Positions 17,282-26,022 of a stretch of DNA of 35,741 nucleotides are shown here, piece by piece. The DNA lies in the NCBI GenBank assembly GCA_018242525.1, contig JAFEBS010000094.1, positions 1 through 35,741 of the forward strand, in the 5' to 3' direction. Below the pieces are notes generated by a model, which saw nothing but the letters and a program-made list of their open reading frames with translations, did no database searches and was not told the DNA's origin. How positions within the stretch are numbered: position 1 is the stretch's first letter; each line of letters starts with the position of its first letter. This DNA comes from Planctomycetota bacterium (GTDB lineage: Bacteria > Planctomycetota > Planctomycetia > Planctomycetales > Planctomycetaceae). The position numbers were made by a program, and so were the translations under genes.

Positions 17282-18385
17282 ATGGATGTCGTCATTGCAG
17301 GTTTTGGCACGGCGTTGCCTGGTCACCCCATCCTGCAAGCGGAAGCAGGCAAGGTTGCCGTCGACTTTTGTTGCGAACTGCCCGAACAGGCCAGATCCGT
17401 GGAAGCCCTGTATCGTGCGGCGGGGGTGGAATCTCGGCATTCCGTCGTCCTGAACGATTCCCAGGGATCCGCCGTGGACCGGCAAAGCTTCTATCCTCCG
17501 CGTTCACCAGCATCCCTCCATGGACCGAGCACCGGTCAGCGGATGCAGTATTTCGAACAGGCGGCTGGCCCCCTGGCAATCTCGGCCGCCGCCCAGGCAC
17601 TACTCCACAGCGGCGTCGATTCCCGGCGGATCTCGCACCTGGTCACTGTCAGTTGCAGCGGTTTTTCCGCGCCGGGATTCGATCTGACGCTGATCGAGCA
17701 GCTTCCGCTGCGCCCCACCGTCGGTCGAACTCAGGTTGGCTTCATGGGGTGTCACGCCGCCCTGAATGGATTGCGTGTCGCCCGTGCCTTCGTGGCCGCC
17801 GACCCCAGCGCCGTGGTCCTGGTCTGCTGTGTGGAACTCTGCACATTGCACTACCAGTACGGTTGGGATCCGGAGCAGATTGTCGCAAACTCCCTGTTTG
17901 CCGACGGCGCGGCGGCGTGCGTGGTTCAGTCCGCGGACGCGGATCACGGCGATGCCAGTCCGCCCTATCGAATTCTTGCCAGCGGCTCTGTGATTCTGCC
18001 GGATTCACGCGACGCCATGACCTGGCGGGTTGGTGATCATGGATTTCGCATGACGTTGTCACCATCCGTCCCGGTATTGCTGTCCACGCATCTGTCACCC
18101 TGGTTGACCGAATGGTTGGGCGCACACGACCAGTCTCCGGCCAGCATCCGGACCTGGGCCGTCCATCCCGGCGGCCCGCGCATCCTGCGGGGCTTTGCCG
18201 AAGCCATCAACGTTGCCCAGGATCAGTTGCAAGTCTCGCGCGAGATCCTGCGTCGACACGGAAACATGTCGTCACCGACTTTGCTGTTCATCCTGAACGA
18301 ACTCGCGCAACACCAGGCTCCCACTCCGTGCGTCGCCATCGGATTCGGCCCCGGCCTGGCCGCCGAAGCCACCCTGTTGGGCTGA
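17282..18385 (+). CDS. Type III polyketide synthase (chalcone-synthase-like)
   Basis: A 367-residue homodimeric condensing enzyme of the chalcone/stilbene synthase superfamily. It would extend an acyl-CoA starter with malonyl-CoA without an acyl carrier protein. The catalytic triad is visible: nucleophile C157 (GFMGCHAALNGLR), H295 (WAVHPGGPRIL) and N328 (HGNMSSPTLLF). The C-terminal GFGPGLAAEA at 354-363 matches the family signature GFGPGL. Length is normal. ATG 17282 is followed at once by the first beta strand. No methyltransferase, oxidoreductase or acyl-CoA ligase that often accompanies such genes is adjacent, so starter and product (pyrone, alkylresorcinol or other) are unknown. Confidence 0.9.
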   Translation: MDVVIAGFGTALPGHPILQAEAGKVAVDFCCELPEQARSVEALYRAAGVESRHSVVLNDSQGSAVDRQSFYPPRSPASLHGPSTGQRMQYFEQAAGPLAISAAAQALLHSGVDSRRISHLVTVSCSGFSAPGFDLTLIEQLPLRPTVGRTQVGFMGCHAALNGLRVARAFVAADPSAVVLVCCVELCTLHYQYGWDPEQIVANSLFADGAAACVVQSADADHGDASPPYRILASGSVILPDSRDAMTWRVGDHGFRMTLSPSVPVLLSTHLSPWLTEWLGAHDQSPASIRTWAVHPGGPRILRGFAEAINVAQDQLQVSREILRRHGNMSSPTLLFILNELAQHQAPTPCVAIGFGPGLAAEATLLG

Positions 18386-18529
18386 GTCTTGCCATGGCCG
18401 TGCCGCTTCAGCATTCGTTTGCCACGGACATCCTGAAGTCGGTGAAGCCGTGGTCCACAATTCCCCATTCGAAACGGCAATCGCTCTGTAGGAACAGGAC
18501 GTTGCTGGACGAATTCAAGCCAGAATGTC

Positions 18530-18559
18530 TTGACGATCGAATTCCGGGAACGGTATGGT
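18530..18559 (+). promoter_or_regulatory. Candidate sigma-70-type promoter
   Basis: TTGACG (18530-18535) is followed after 18 bp by TATGGT (18554-18559), about 40 bp before the start of the DUF1349 gene. A small palindrome GATGGT-CATC-ACCATC at 18564-18579 lies where transcription would begin and might be an operator. Confidence 0.35.
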
Positions 18560-18598
18560 CTGAGATGGTCATCACCATCCCACCTCAGGATCCACAAT

Positions 18599-19324
18599 AT
18601 GATCTGCCGTCGTGCATTGACGCTGATGCTGTTTCTGCCGCTGATGACCGAGTCCCTGCGGATGTCCGCCCGTGCGGAAGAAGAACAGGCGTTCCCGGAC
18701 TCGTTGACGACCATCGACCCGGACAAGGATTGTGAATTCCGTCGAGGCAAAGACAAGCTGACGATCACCGTTCCTGCCAAGCCCCATGACCTGCACCCGA
18801 CACGAGGGCTGAACGCGCCGCGGGCCTTGAAGAAGATCACCGGAGATTTCACGGTGCAAGTGAAAGTCACGGCCGATTTTACCCCCGGAACACAGTCCTC
18901 ACGACCCGCTGGCATGCCGGGCGCCCCGTTTAACGGAGCCGGAATCCTCATTTGGGAAAGTAAGGAAAAGTTTCTCCGGATCGAACGCGACGCCTTCTGG
19001 AGCGGTGAGACGCTGGTGTTCTATCCGCCACTCATGGAATACTGGCGCAACGGCGCGTACGCCGGGTTTAACTTTGGACCGACAACCGATGCGTATTTTC
19101 AGGGACAGTCCACCTGGTTCAAAGCGGATCGAACGGGTCAGGATGTCACCGTTTCCATCAGTCACGACGGCAAGCAATGGAGCGTCGTGAAATCGTTTCA
19201 GGTGGACATGGCGGCCGAAGTCATGGTGGGAGTTGATGCTTTGAACTCGTCAGATCAGCCGTTTGTAGTCGACTTTGAAGAATTCACGCTGCAAACCAGG
19301 CCACCGGTGGCGGAATCGCGTTGA
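18599..19324 (+). CDS. Secreted DUF1349 (concanavalin A-like) protein
   Basis: 241 residues with a cleavable signal peptide (MICRRALTLMLFLPLM ... SARAEEE, cleavage near 26). The rest has the DUF1349 pattern: a beta-sandwich with HDLHPTRGLNAPRALKKITGDFTV near the start, NGAGILIWESKEKFLRIERD in the middle, and VSISHDGKQWSVVKSFQVD near the end. The fold is lectin-like; a carbohydrate-binding or degrading role is often proposed for this family but not settled. ATG 18599 was chosen because it begins the signal peptide and has AGGA upstream. It is 213 bp after the polyketide synthase, probably under its own promoter. Confidence 0.75.
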   Translation: MICRRALTLMLFLPLMTESLRMSARAEEEQAFPDSLTTIDPDKDCEFRRGKDKLTITVPAKPHDLHPTRGLNAPRALKKITGDFTVQVKVTADFTPGTQSSRPAGMPGAPFNGAGILIWESKEKFLRIERDAFWSGETLVFYPPLMEYWRNGAYAGFNFGPTTDAYFQGQSTWFKADRTGQDVTVSISHDGKQWSVVKSFQVDMAAEVMVGVDALNSSDQPFVVDFEEFTLQTRPPVAESR

Positions 19325-19361
19325 CCGAGCTTTTGGCGCACGTTCGCTTTTGCAAGTTGCC

Positions 19362-19502
19362 TTCAGGCTCCGCGTGAAGAAAGCCGGGTGTGACATCGGT
19401 TGGAATGGTGATCCGAGAATCTCCCCAGCGCACGCTTCATTCTGAACCGCATCGCCGATGACAGATGATCCAACAATCGGCTTTCTTCACGCGGAGCGTG
19501 AA
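19362..19502. repeat. MITE-like unit with 25-bp inverted ends
   Basis: The left arm 19362-19386 and right arm 19478-19502 are reverse complements with one mismatch in 25. The right arm, read outward, is itself a hairpin: TTCACGC-TCC-GCGTGAA. The 91 bp between the arms hold no gene. The unit fills the intergenic space between the DUF1349 and phosphatase genes. Confidence 0.75.
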
Positions 19503-19627
19503 GACTACGGGCCGTACCATCTGTAGGTCAGGGGTGACGTGTCCATTGAGCATTCGCTTCGATCTGCTCAGAATGCCCGCGAATGGTGGATTCACGGAAT
19601 TCGAGTTTCTCGTCGCGGAGCTATCTC

Positions 19628-20737
19628 ATGCAGCGTCTGCAGGTCACGTTGGGGATGGGTGCCTGGCTGTTGTTCGTGATGGGGTCATGGCTGGCGGCAG
19701 CCGAACCTGCCGCCAACCCGGATCGGAATGTGATCTACATCACGTGGGACGGGTTCCGGTGGCAGGAGTTTTTTGGGGGCGCTCAACTTCCCTACATCAG
19801 CAAGGATGCCGGAGTCGCCGATGTAGAGGGCGTCAAGCAGCGGTTCTGGCGTGAGGACGAACAGGAACGGCGCGCAGCCCTGTTGCCGTTTGTCTGGACC
19901 GTGATGGCAAAGCACGGGCAGATCTTCGGAGATCAGACCAGGAATTCGGTCGCGAAGATCCAGAACAAACACAAGTTCTCGTACCCCGGTTACAGCGAAA
20001 TGTTCTGCGGCTTTCCGGACGATGAACGGATTGCCTCGAACGGCAAGTTTCCGAATCCGAACGTGACTGTGCTGGAGTTTCTGAACGGTCGACCGGGCTT
20101 CCAGGGACGCGTGGCGGGGATCGCGACGTGGAATGTGTTTCCATTCATCCTGAACGAGGCGCGGGCGAAGATCTACGTGCATGCGGGGATCACACCGATC
20201 CCGGGTGACAACCTGTCGGACCGTCAACACCTGCTCAATGAAATGATCAAGGACACCGTGGTCCTGTGGCCGGACAATCAGATTGATGCCATCACCATCC
20301 AGGCGGCGCGCGAGTACCTGATCCTGAAGAAGCCGCGCGTGCTGTTTATCGGGTTGGGTGAAACGGACGAGTGGGGGCATGGCCGCCGCTACGATCGCTA
20401 CCTGCATGCCGCCCATCAGGCGGATGATTTCCTGAGTCGACTGTGGGCGCTGCTGCAATCGATGCCGGAATACAAGGATAAGACATCACTGGTGATCGCT
20501 CCGGATCATGGTCGCGGTGGTACCATCCGGGACTGGACGGACCACGGTGCGAAGATTGAAGGGGCCGAGTACATCTGGATGGCAGCCATGGGCCCTGAGA
20601 TCCCCGCACATGGACTGCGCGAGGAAACAGAAGCCACGCTGAGTCAGGTGGCCGCGACCCTGGCCAAACTGGTCGGCGAAGATTTCAACGCAGCCAGCCC
20701 CAAATCTGCTCCACCACTGGCGGGAATCACGAAATAG
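19628..20737 (+). CDS. Secreted alkaline-phosphatase-superfamily hydrolase
   Basis: 369 residues with a signal peptide (about 1-25: LQVTLGMGAWLLFVMGSWLAAA). The metal-binding frame of the alkaline phosphatase/sulfatase/nucleotide-pyrophosphatase superfamily is present: D41 (IYITWDGFRW), a candidate nucleophile S123 in YPGYSEMFCG, D247 and H251 in ETDEWGHGRRYD, D293-H294 in APDHGRGG, and H306. Spacing suits the type I phosphodiesterase/metalloenzyme branch. There is no C/SxPxR sulfatase motif, so a phospho-ester substrate is likelier than a sulfate ester. ATG 19628 has GGAG eight bases upstream. It acts outside the cytoplasm. The substrate is unknown. Confidence 0.8.
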   Translation: MQRLQVTLGMGAWLLFVMGSWLAAAEPAANPDRNVIYITWDGFRWQEFFGGAQLPYISKDAGVADVEGVKQRFWREDEQERRAALLPFVWTVMAKHGQIFGDQTRNSVAKIQNKHKFSYPGYSEMFCGFPDDERIASNGKFPNPNVTVLEFLNGRPGFQGRVAGIATWNVFPFILNEARAKIYVHAGITPIPGDNLSDRQHLLNEMIKDTVVLWPDNQIDAITIQAAREYLILKKPRVLFIGLGETDEWGHGRRYDRYLHAAHQADDFLSRLWALLQSMPEYKDKTSLVIAPDHGRGGTIRDWTDHGAKIEGAEYIWMAAMGPEIPAHGLREETEATLSQVAATLAKLVGEDFNAASPKSAPPLAGITK

Positions 20738-20943
20738 CAGCCCGAATGATGCACTGATGACCACGGATCGCACTGATATCACAGATAAATCCAGTGCCAT
20801 CTTGGCAGCGGGATAGCAAGCGGCCACGGATCAAACACAACGAAGGAATCGTGTGTCGACCAATCCGTGTTTCATCCGTGTTTCATCGGTGGCCAAGTAC
20901 AGATTTTCGGGCACAGATTGAACACGGATGAAGACGGTGGCGG

Positions 20944-21354
20944 TTAGTAAGCGAAGCGTTTGAATTCGACCTTGGTACGGCCGAAGTTGATGAGCAGGCC
21001 GACTCGGATCCCGGTCGCCTTCAGTTCGTTCAAGAGTTGGGCCTCGTCTTCGGAATTGTAGTCCTTCGCCGCCTTCAATTCGACGATCACCGCCCGGTTG
21101 ACGAACAAATCGGACTTATAGAAACCAACCTCAACGTTCTTGTACAGGACTCGGATTTCCGATTCGATCTCTGCTGTCAGGCCGCGGCGCTGCAATTCGA
21201 CTTGCATGGACCGTTGGTAAACCTTTTCCAAGAAGCCATACCCCAGCACACGATGCACCTCAAACGCCGCGCCGATGATCTCTTTTGTCACCGTCTCCTG
21301 CAGCAATCCTCCGTCGACCATTCCCTGTTGCAGCTGTGTTTCCTCTGTGGCCAT
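20944..21354 (-). CDS. GxxExxY protein (PD-(D/E)XK-like fold)
   Basis: 136 residues of the GxxExxY family. The naming motif is visible in GYGFLEKVYQRSM. The later IVELKAAKDY supplies the E-x-K of a PD-(D/E)XK nuclease-like core, after SDLFVNRAV. The ATG at 21354 was preferred to a GTG nine bases upstream. The family has no settled function; multiple paralogues per genome and the nuclease-like core suggest DNA processing. The gene lies inside a repeat array whose inverted ends bracket it, and a partial copy of the same gene lies 300 bp upstream. The gene may therefore be cargo or enzyme of a mobile unit. Key residues look intact. Confidence 0.8.
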   Translation of the reverse strand: MATEETQLQQGMVDGGLLQETVTKEIIGAAFEVHRVLGYGFLEKVYQRSMQVELQRRGLTAEIESEIRVLYKNVEVGFYKSDLFVNRAVIVELKAAKDYNSEDEAQLLNELKATGIRVGLLINFGRTKVEFKRFAY

Positions 21355-21517
21355 ATGCCGCACTCCAGAAACAATGACCTGTGCTCCGACCTCCCCGCTG
21401 CATGATACCGAGTGGCCACGGATGAAACACGGATAAGAACGAAGGAAGTCGGTGGCCGAAACGGTTCTGTACGGGTTTCTGGATTGAACTCTACTTTCCA
21501 GGCCGCGCTGCTACAGC

Positions 21518-21793
21518 AATCGTGTGTCGACCAATCCGTGTTTCATCCGTGTTTCATCCATGGCCAAGTACAGATTTTCGGACACAGATTGAACACGGAT
21601 GAAGACGGTGGCGGTTCGTAAGCGAAGCGTTTGAATTCGACCTTGGTACGGCCTGTTGCAGCTGTGTTTCCTCGGAGGCCATATGCCGTACTCCATAAAC
21701 AATGACCTGTGCTCCGACCTCCCGGCTGCATGATACCGAGTGGCCACGGATCAAACACGGATGAAACACGGATAAGAACGAACGAAGTCGGTG
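21518..21793 (-). pseudogene. Internally deleted copy of the GxxExxY element
   Basis: The 136-bp left part (21518-21653) and 140-bp right part (21654-21793) match the intact copy, but the equivalent of 20983-21325 (343 bp) is missing. Only the first dozen codons (MASEETQLQQ) and the last ones (KVEFKRFAY) remain, joined at GGCC/TGTTG out of frame. A CC dinucleotide precedes both breakpoints, so short-homology deletion is possible. This is the relation of a MITE to its parent element. Confidence 0.85.
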
Positions 21794-21800
21794 CAACAGC

Positions 21801-21883
21801 AATCGTGTGTCGACCAATCCGTGTTTCATCCGTGTTTCATCCGTGGCCAAGTACAGATTTTCGGACACAAATTGAACACGGAT
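21801..21883. repeat. Solitary left end of the GxxExxY element
   Basis: It matches the first 83 bases of the left part of copies 1 and 2 (AATCGTGTGTCGACC onward to GAACACGGAT), then diverges. It is separated from copy 2 by only 7 bases (CAACAGC), the same bases that precede copy 2 apart from one change. Confidence 0.8.
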
Positions 21884-21962
21884 AAAAATGGAGAAAAGTT
21901 AGTGGATGAAACGGTTTTGCACGCGCCATGCCGTCCGTGGTGAATCATCCGCGCCTGAAGCC

Positions 21963-22499
21963 CTACAGATCTGCGATCGGAATGGGGGGGGTCCCTTCGA
22001 TCAGACGGCGGAGCAGGGTTGCGTCGACTTTACCGCGAAAGCGAATCTTGCCATCGAGCGCCAGCACCGGAACGCAAGTGCCGAACTGCTCGACCAGTCT
22101 GGGATCGGAATCAATATCCACCGAATTGACCGGCGGCAGCCAACGGGCGTGCTCCTGCAGGGTTTCCGCCGCCTCGTCACACAAGTGACATCCCGCACGG
22201 GTGTACAAGATCAGATCCCGAAAGCGCCGACCGGGCACGGTTGGTTTCCACGTCTCAACCGCAGTGTCGAGAACTTCCGAGCGAACCAGCAGATGTCCGC
22301 CAATTCCGGCACTGAACAGACCGACCAGCCACCACAGCCAGTCGTTCTGATGCCACGAACGAGGCATTCCGGGAATGGTATAGGCGGTTTCCATGGCCCG
22401 CGCCAGGATGACGAGCACTCCAAAACCAAGGGCCAGCGTCCCGGCAGTGGCATCCCTCTGGCTCGCCTGAGTCCCCGTGGACCGGTTCTTGTCGATCAT
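21963..22499 (-). CDS. Membrane-anchored glutaredoxin-like protein
   Basis: 178 residues. Two transmembrane segments (about 20-36 and 54-72) precede a thioredoxin-fold domain from about 94. That domain has a CxxC redox pair at C104/C107 (YTRAGCHLCDEAAETL) and a cis-proline in CVPVLALDGK near 150. The form matches the glutaredoxin-like DUF836 family. The order TM-TM-thioredoxin suggests a domain tethered to the inner membrane, but which side it faces cannot be settled from the sequence. It starts at ATG 22499. It is divergent from the kinase gene at 22768 and has no operon partner, so its electron donor and target are unknown. Confidence 0.75.
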   Translation of the reverse strand: MIDKNRSTGTQASQRDATAGTLALGFGVLVILARAMETAYTIPGMPRSWHQNDWLWWLVGLFSAGIGGHLLVRSEVLDTAVETWKPTVPGRRFRDLILYTRAGCHLCDEAAETLQEHARWLPPVNSVDIDSDPRLVEQFGTCVPVLALDGKIRFRGKVDATLLRRLIEGTPPIPIADL

Positions 22500-22767
22500 G
22501 CTGCTCCAAGTTCAAAACGACGAAGATGATAATCTCAGTCCGGTGAGTCGAACAGAGACTGGAAACCCTGCGAATCGGCTGGTAGCTTACGTAATAGTGT
22601 TGCAGCCTGACCAGTGGTTCACGACCCCGTTTTCAAAGTTGTCACGTCCGAGTGGGGTTCGCTGGTCGTCGCAGGGAAGCATCGGTTCTGAAACGCAGAT
22701 ACCGGGTTGATGAGTCCGCAGGGGCAGAATCCAACAACTCGCAGGGTCTCGGCAGGCACAACCATCG

Positions 22768-25575
22768 ATGTCCAGCAAGATTAATGTCGAGACATTCGTC
22801 GCAGTGCTCAAGAAGAGCGGTCTGATCGAAGCGGACCGCCTTCAACGCATGATTGCGGACTATACCTCGCAGGGCGGTTCCCCGGACGATTCGCCAAAAC
22901 TGGCCGATTTCCTGGTCGCCAACGGCGTCATCACACGCTGGCAATCGGAAAAACTGCTGCAGGGAAAGCACAAGGGATATTTCCTGGGCAAGTACCGCCT
23001 GCTGTCGCTGCTCGGCAAAGGCGGCATGAGTTCGGTCTACCTGGCGGAACATGTGTTGATGCGTCGTCGCTGCGCCCTGAAAGTGCTGCCGACAAAACGA
23101 GTTCACGATTCCTCGTACCTGGCGCGGTTCCACCGGGAAGCTCAAGCGGTCGCCTCGCTCGACCATCCGAACATCGTGCGCGCCTATGACGTCGACCATC
23201 AGGACGATCGAGATACCCAGATTCATTTCCTGGTCATGGAGTACGTCGAAGGAAACAGCCTGCAGGAACTCGTGCAAAAACAGGGAATCTGCGGGTTCTG
23301 CGACGCTGCCGAATACATCCGTCAGGCGGCGCTTGGGCTGGAACATGCCCACGAGGCCGGAATGGTTCACCGGGATGTAAAACCGGGTAACCTGCTGGTC
23401 GACCCGAATGGCGTCGTCAAGGTACTCGACCTGGGACTGGCGCGGTTCTTCACCGGAGACGAAGACGAGGACGCGTTAACACTGCGTCACGATGAAAAGG
23501 TCCTGGGAACGGCGGATTACCTGGCCCCCGAGCAGGCGCTGGACAGCCACACCGTGGACGCCCGCGCCGACATTTATGCCTTGGGCTGTACCCTGTACTT
23601 CCTGTTGACCGGTCGCCCGCCGTTCACAGAAGGAACACTGGCCCAGCGGTTGATGGCGCACCAGACAAAAACACCTCCCAGCGTGGAGTCTCTGCGGCCG
23701 GAAACCCCCTCGTCGCTGGCGGTGATCCTGCGCAAGATGATGGCCAAAAAGCCGGAAGAACGGTACGCGACGGCCAAGGATGCTGCCGACGCCTTGTTCG
23801 TCTGGATCGATGCCAACGCCGATCCTGACTGGCGACGATCCCATTCTGGCATTTTCGGCCCTCGGACAACCGAGTCCTCGGCCAACGTCCCGGTCGCAAA
23901 GCCGGTGGTGGCACTGCCGGTCGCGGCAATGCCGGCCTCAATTCCTCAGCAGTTTGTTCCGCCCCCCGTGGCGTCAGTCCCGGTCACAGAAAATGCGGAA
24001 CTGAACAATTTCTTCGCCACACTTTCCGATTCCCAGACAGGCATCGCTCGCCCCGCTCCGGCCGCAGCACCGCCACAATCAACGATCGTGTCGGCCGCAG
24101 CACCGCCTCACTTGAAACCGCCGTCCAGTTCGAAGCTGAAATCGCCAATTCTGCCCGCAGCAGATGCGGGAACGACGTTTCCCGATTTCAGTGCGATGTC
24201 GGCCACGACGACCCCGGTCCTCAGCAAGACAGCACCAACCCTCAAGGCTCCGAAGTCTGCGACCAGAGCACCTGCACAACCGAAGGGATCCAAACTTCCG
24301 TTGCCGGTGCCAATCCTCGCCGGAATCGGTGGCGGTGGCCTGGTGCTGCTGTTGCTGGCCTGCTACGCCTTCGGGTTGTTCGGAGGAAGATCGACGGGCG
24401 GTCAACAGGGAAATTCAGGCGCTTCCGTGGCCTGGACTCCCGACAAACGGGAAGTCACGGTCGGCGACCAAGGTGAATTCAAGACCATTATCGATGCCCT
24501 CAAGGCCGTCCGCCGCCACTTCGAACCCAATGGTGAACCGAACGATCAGATGGTCATCAAGATCGCGCCCGGGACGTACCACGAAAACATCTCCATCGAC
24601 GGTACAATTCACAGGGTCGGCAAGCACAAGAAGACTGACAAGACGGTCGATCCCGACTGGCCACAAGGGATCAAGCTGCTGGCAGATGGAGACGTCATCC
24701 TGGAACCCGATGACGACAAACCCGCCATCCGCTTGAAAAACATCCAGAAGTTCGTCGTCGAAGGGATTACGGTCAACGCCAGGTCGGTGGGGGTCGAATT
24801 GACCGGGGATATGAACGACAGCCGTTTGAGCGGAATGAAGGTCGCAGGCTTCACACAAGTTGGAATCGCCTGTATCGGAGCCCGTGGCATCTCGTTTGGC
24901 AACAGCCAATTGGTGCTGGAGAAGCTGACAATCGAACCGGCGACGGGCTCGACCACGGCCATTGGAATTCGGATGCAAAGCGGCAGTGAAGGCGACCCAA
25001 GTGATACAATCGTCCGTAACTGTCGGCTGATGGGTCCCCTCTCGGCGGGAATCGCGATCTCCGGGACCGGCCCCTATCGCATCACGATTTCCGAGACCAT
25101 TTTTGCCCGGGCGCAAGAAGCCATCCGGTTCGAGGGTGCCGTGCAGTGGAAAGATATCGCGATCCTGAATAACACCATGTACGAAGGACGCCACGGCATC
25201 GTGTTTGCAAACATGCCCTCCGACGGATCCAACGGCCTGGTCTTCCGCCGCAACTTGTTTGTCAAACTGTCCGGTGCCGAGGCGGTTATCCAGGCCGGCT
25301 ATAACGAAGCCCGATTCGCGACCATGCTGGCCACTGACCGACCGGGGTGGGAATTCAACTTCTCAGACCGCCCCAAACCTGCGACTCCACAAACCGGTGA
25401 GATCAGTCCGCTGTGTGACACGAACGGTAAACGTGGCGATCCGGGAATCACGTTCGTCTCCACCGACCCTGCAAACGCCAAGTTTCTGGCCCCGGCAGAG
25501 AACGCCGTTCAACGGTCCGTGCCTGGTCCCCGCGATGGTGAAAAAGAGTGGGTCGGTGCGGTTGGCCCGCGATGA
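22768..25575 (+). CDS. Transmembrane Ser/Thr protein kinase with extracellular beta-helix
   Basis: 935 residues. A helical N-terminus (1-70) of the kind seen before many planctomycete kinases precedes a Hanks-type kinase domain. That domain has a P-loop GKGGMSSV (83-90), catalytic lysine K105 (CALKVL), catalytic loop HRDVKPGN (201-208), DLG (221-223, in place of DFG), GTADYLAPEQ (247-256) and ADIYALGCTLY. A Pro/Ala-rich linker (about 370-510) leads to one transmembrane segment near 511-540. Outside follows a right-handed parallel beta-helix (about 560-900), opening with a pectinesterase-like GEFKTIIDALKAVRRHF. The beta-helix probably binds a polysaccharide or envelope component and signals inward. 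All catalytic residues are present. It is monocistronic. Confidence 0.9.
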   Translation: MSSKINVETFVAVLKKSGLIEADRLQRMIADYTSQGGSPDDSPKLADFLVANGVITRWQSEKLLQGKHKGYFLGKYRLLSLLGKGGMSSVYLAEHVLMRRRCALKVLPTKRVHDSSYLARFHREAQAVASLDHPNIVRAYDVDHQDDRDTQIHFLVMEYVEGNSLQELVQKQGICGFCDAAEYIRQAALGLEHAHEAGMVHRDVKPGNLLVDPNGVVKVLDLGLARFFTGDEDEDALTLRHDEKVLGTADYLAPEQALDSHTVDARADIYALGCTLYFLLTGRPPFTEGTLAQRLMAHQTKTPPSVESLRPETPSSLAVILRKMMAKKPEERYATAKDAADALFVWIDANADPDWRRSHSGIFGPRTTESSANVPVAKPVVALPVAAMPASIPQQFVPPPVASVPVTENAELNNFFATLSDSQTGIARPAPAAAPPQSTIVSAAAPPHLKPPSSSKLKSPILPAADAGTTFPDFSAMSATTTPVLSKTAPTLKAPKSATRAPAQPKGSKLPLPVPILAGIGGGGLVLLLLACYAFGLFGGRSTGGQQGNSGASVAWTPDKREVTVGDQGEFKTIIDALKAVRRHFEPNGEPNDQMVIKIAPGTYHENISIDGTIHRVGKHKKTDKTVDPDWPQGIKLLADGDVILEPDDDKPAIRLKNIQKFVVEGITVNARSVGVELTGDMNDSRLSGMKVAGFTQVGIACIGARGISFGNSQLVLEKLTIEPATGSTTAIGIRMQSGSEGDPSDTIVRNCRLMGPLSAGIAISGTGPYRITISETIFARAQEAIRFEGAVQWKDIAILNNTMYEGRHGIVFANMPSDGSNGLVFRRNLFVKLSGAEAVIQAGYNEARFATMLATDRPGWEFNFSDRPKPATPQTGEISPLCDTNGKRGDPGITFVSTDPANAKFLAPAENAVQRSVPGPRDGEKEWVGAVGPR

Positions 25576-26022
25576 CGGGGCCAGAGCCCGCACCATCGAA
25601 GACACTGAATCGCCCCCTACAAACGTTACAACCGGCAAAGCCGAACCACCTGCATTGCGCAATCCCTTGTCAGTCAGGCACTTATTTCGTTCAGTGTACA
25701 TTCCCACAGTCCTTTTGACTGAAGGTCTCTGTCGTCACTGACCGACTGTCGGCACAACCTCGGCCTCCCTGAGACGTTAGCGTCGCTGTGGACAAGTCTC
25801 ACGTCCCATCGGCATCTGTGCATTTTTCACGCAAACGCCACAACCATCTGCCAGCACACCAGTTAAAGTGTACAGTTGTTCAGGGTCAGGCGGCTCCCTA
25901 GGATGGTATTTGCCTGCCTGACACCAACCACACTCCCCTCGTGGTACTGATTCTCTCCCGGTTGGTAGACCGTCGTTTCAATCCAAGACTTGGTGTCGGG
26001 CAGCAGCAAACCAGGTGCTGTC
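25576..26022. other. Intergenic region after the kinase gene
   Basis: About 450 bp without a credible gene. An inverted pair, GTCAGGC (25885-25891) and GCCTGAC (25916-25922), could form a stem with a 24-base loop upstream of the HExxH gene. I see no convincing promoter or terminator. Confidence 0.35.

Larger units (their letters stand above)
20821..21883. repeat. Tandem array of a GxxExxY-bearing element
   Basis: A right-end relic (20821-20846), a full copy with intact gene (20847-21454), a copy lacking the gene's middle (21518-21793) and a lone left end (21801-21883) stand in direct orientation. Left ends carry TCCGTGTTTCATCCGTGTTTC and right ends GGCCACGGATGAAACACGGAT, which are inverted relative to each other. 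The left parts of copies 1 and 2 are both 136 bp and nearly identical. Copy 2's right part has one extra 11-bp CACGGAT unit. Confidence 0.8.

Noticed and set aside
20757..21885. CRISPR array
   Set aside because: Repeats are of unequal length and spacing, lie partly inverted, and carry a gene between them; there are no uniform spacers and no cas genes.
25885..25922. Riboswitch upstream of the HExxH gene
   Set aside because: Only one 7-bp stem is evident, with no recognisable aptamer core.
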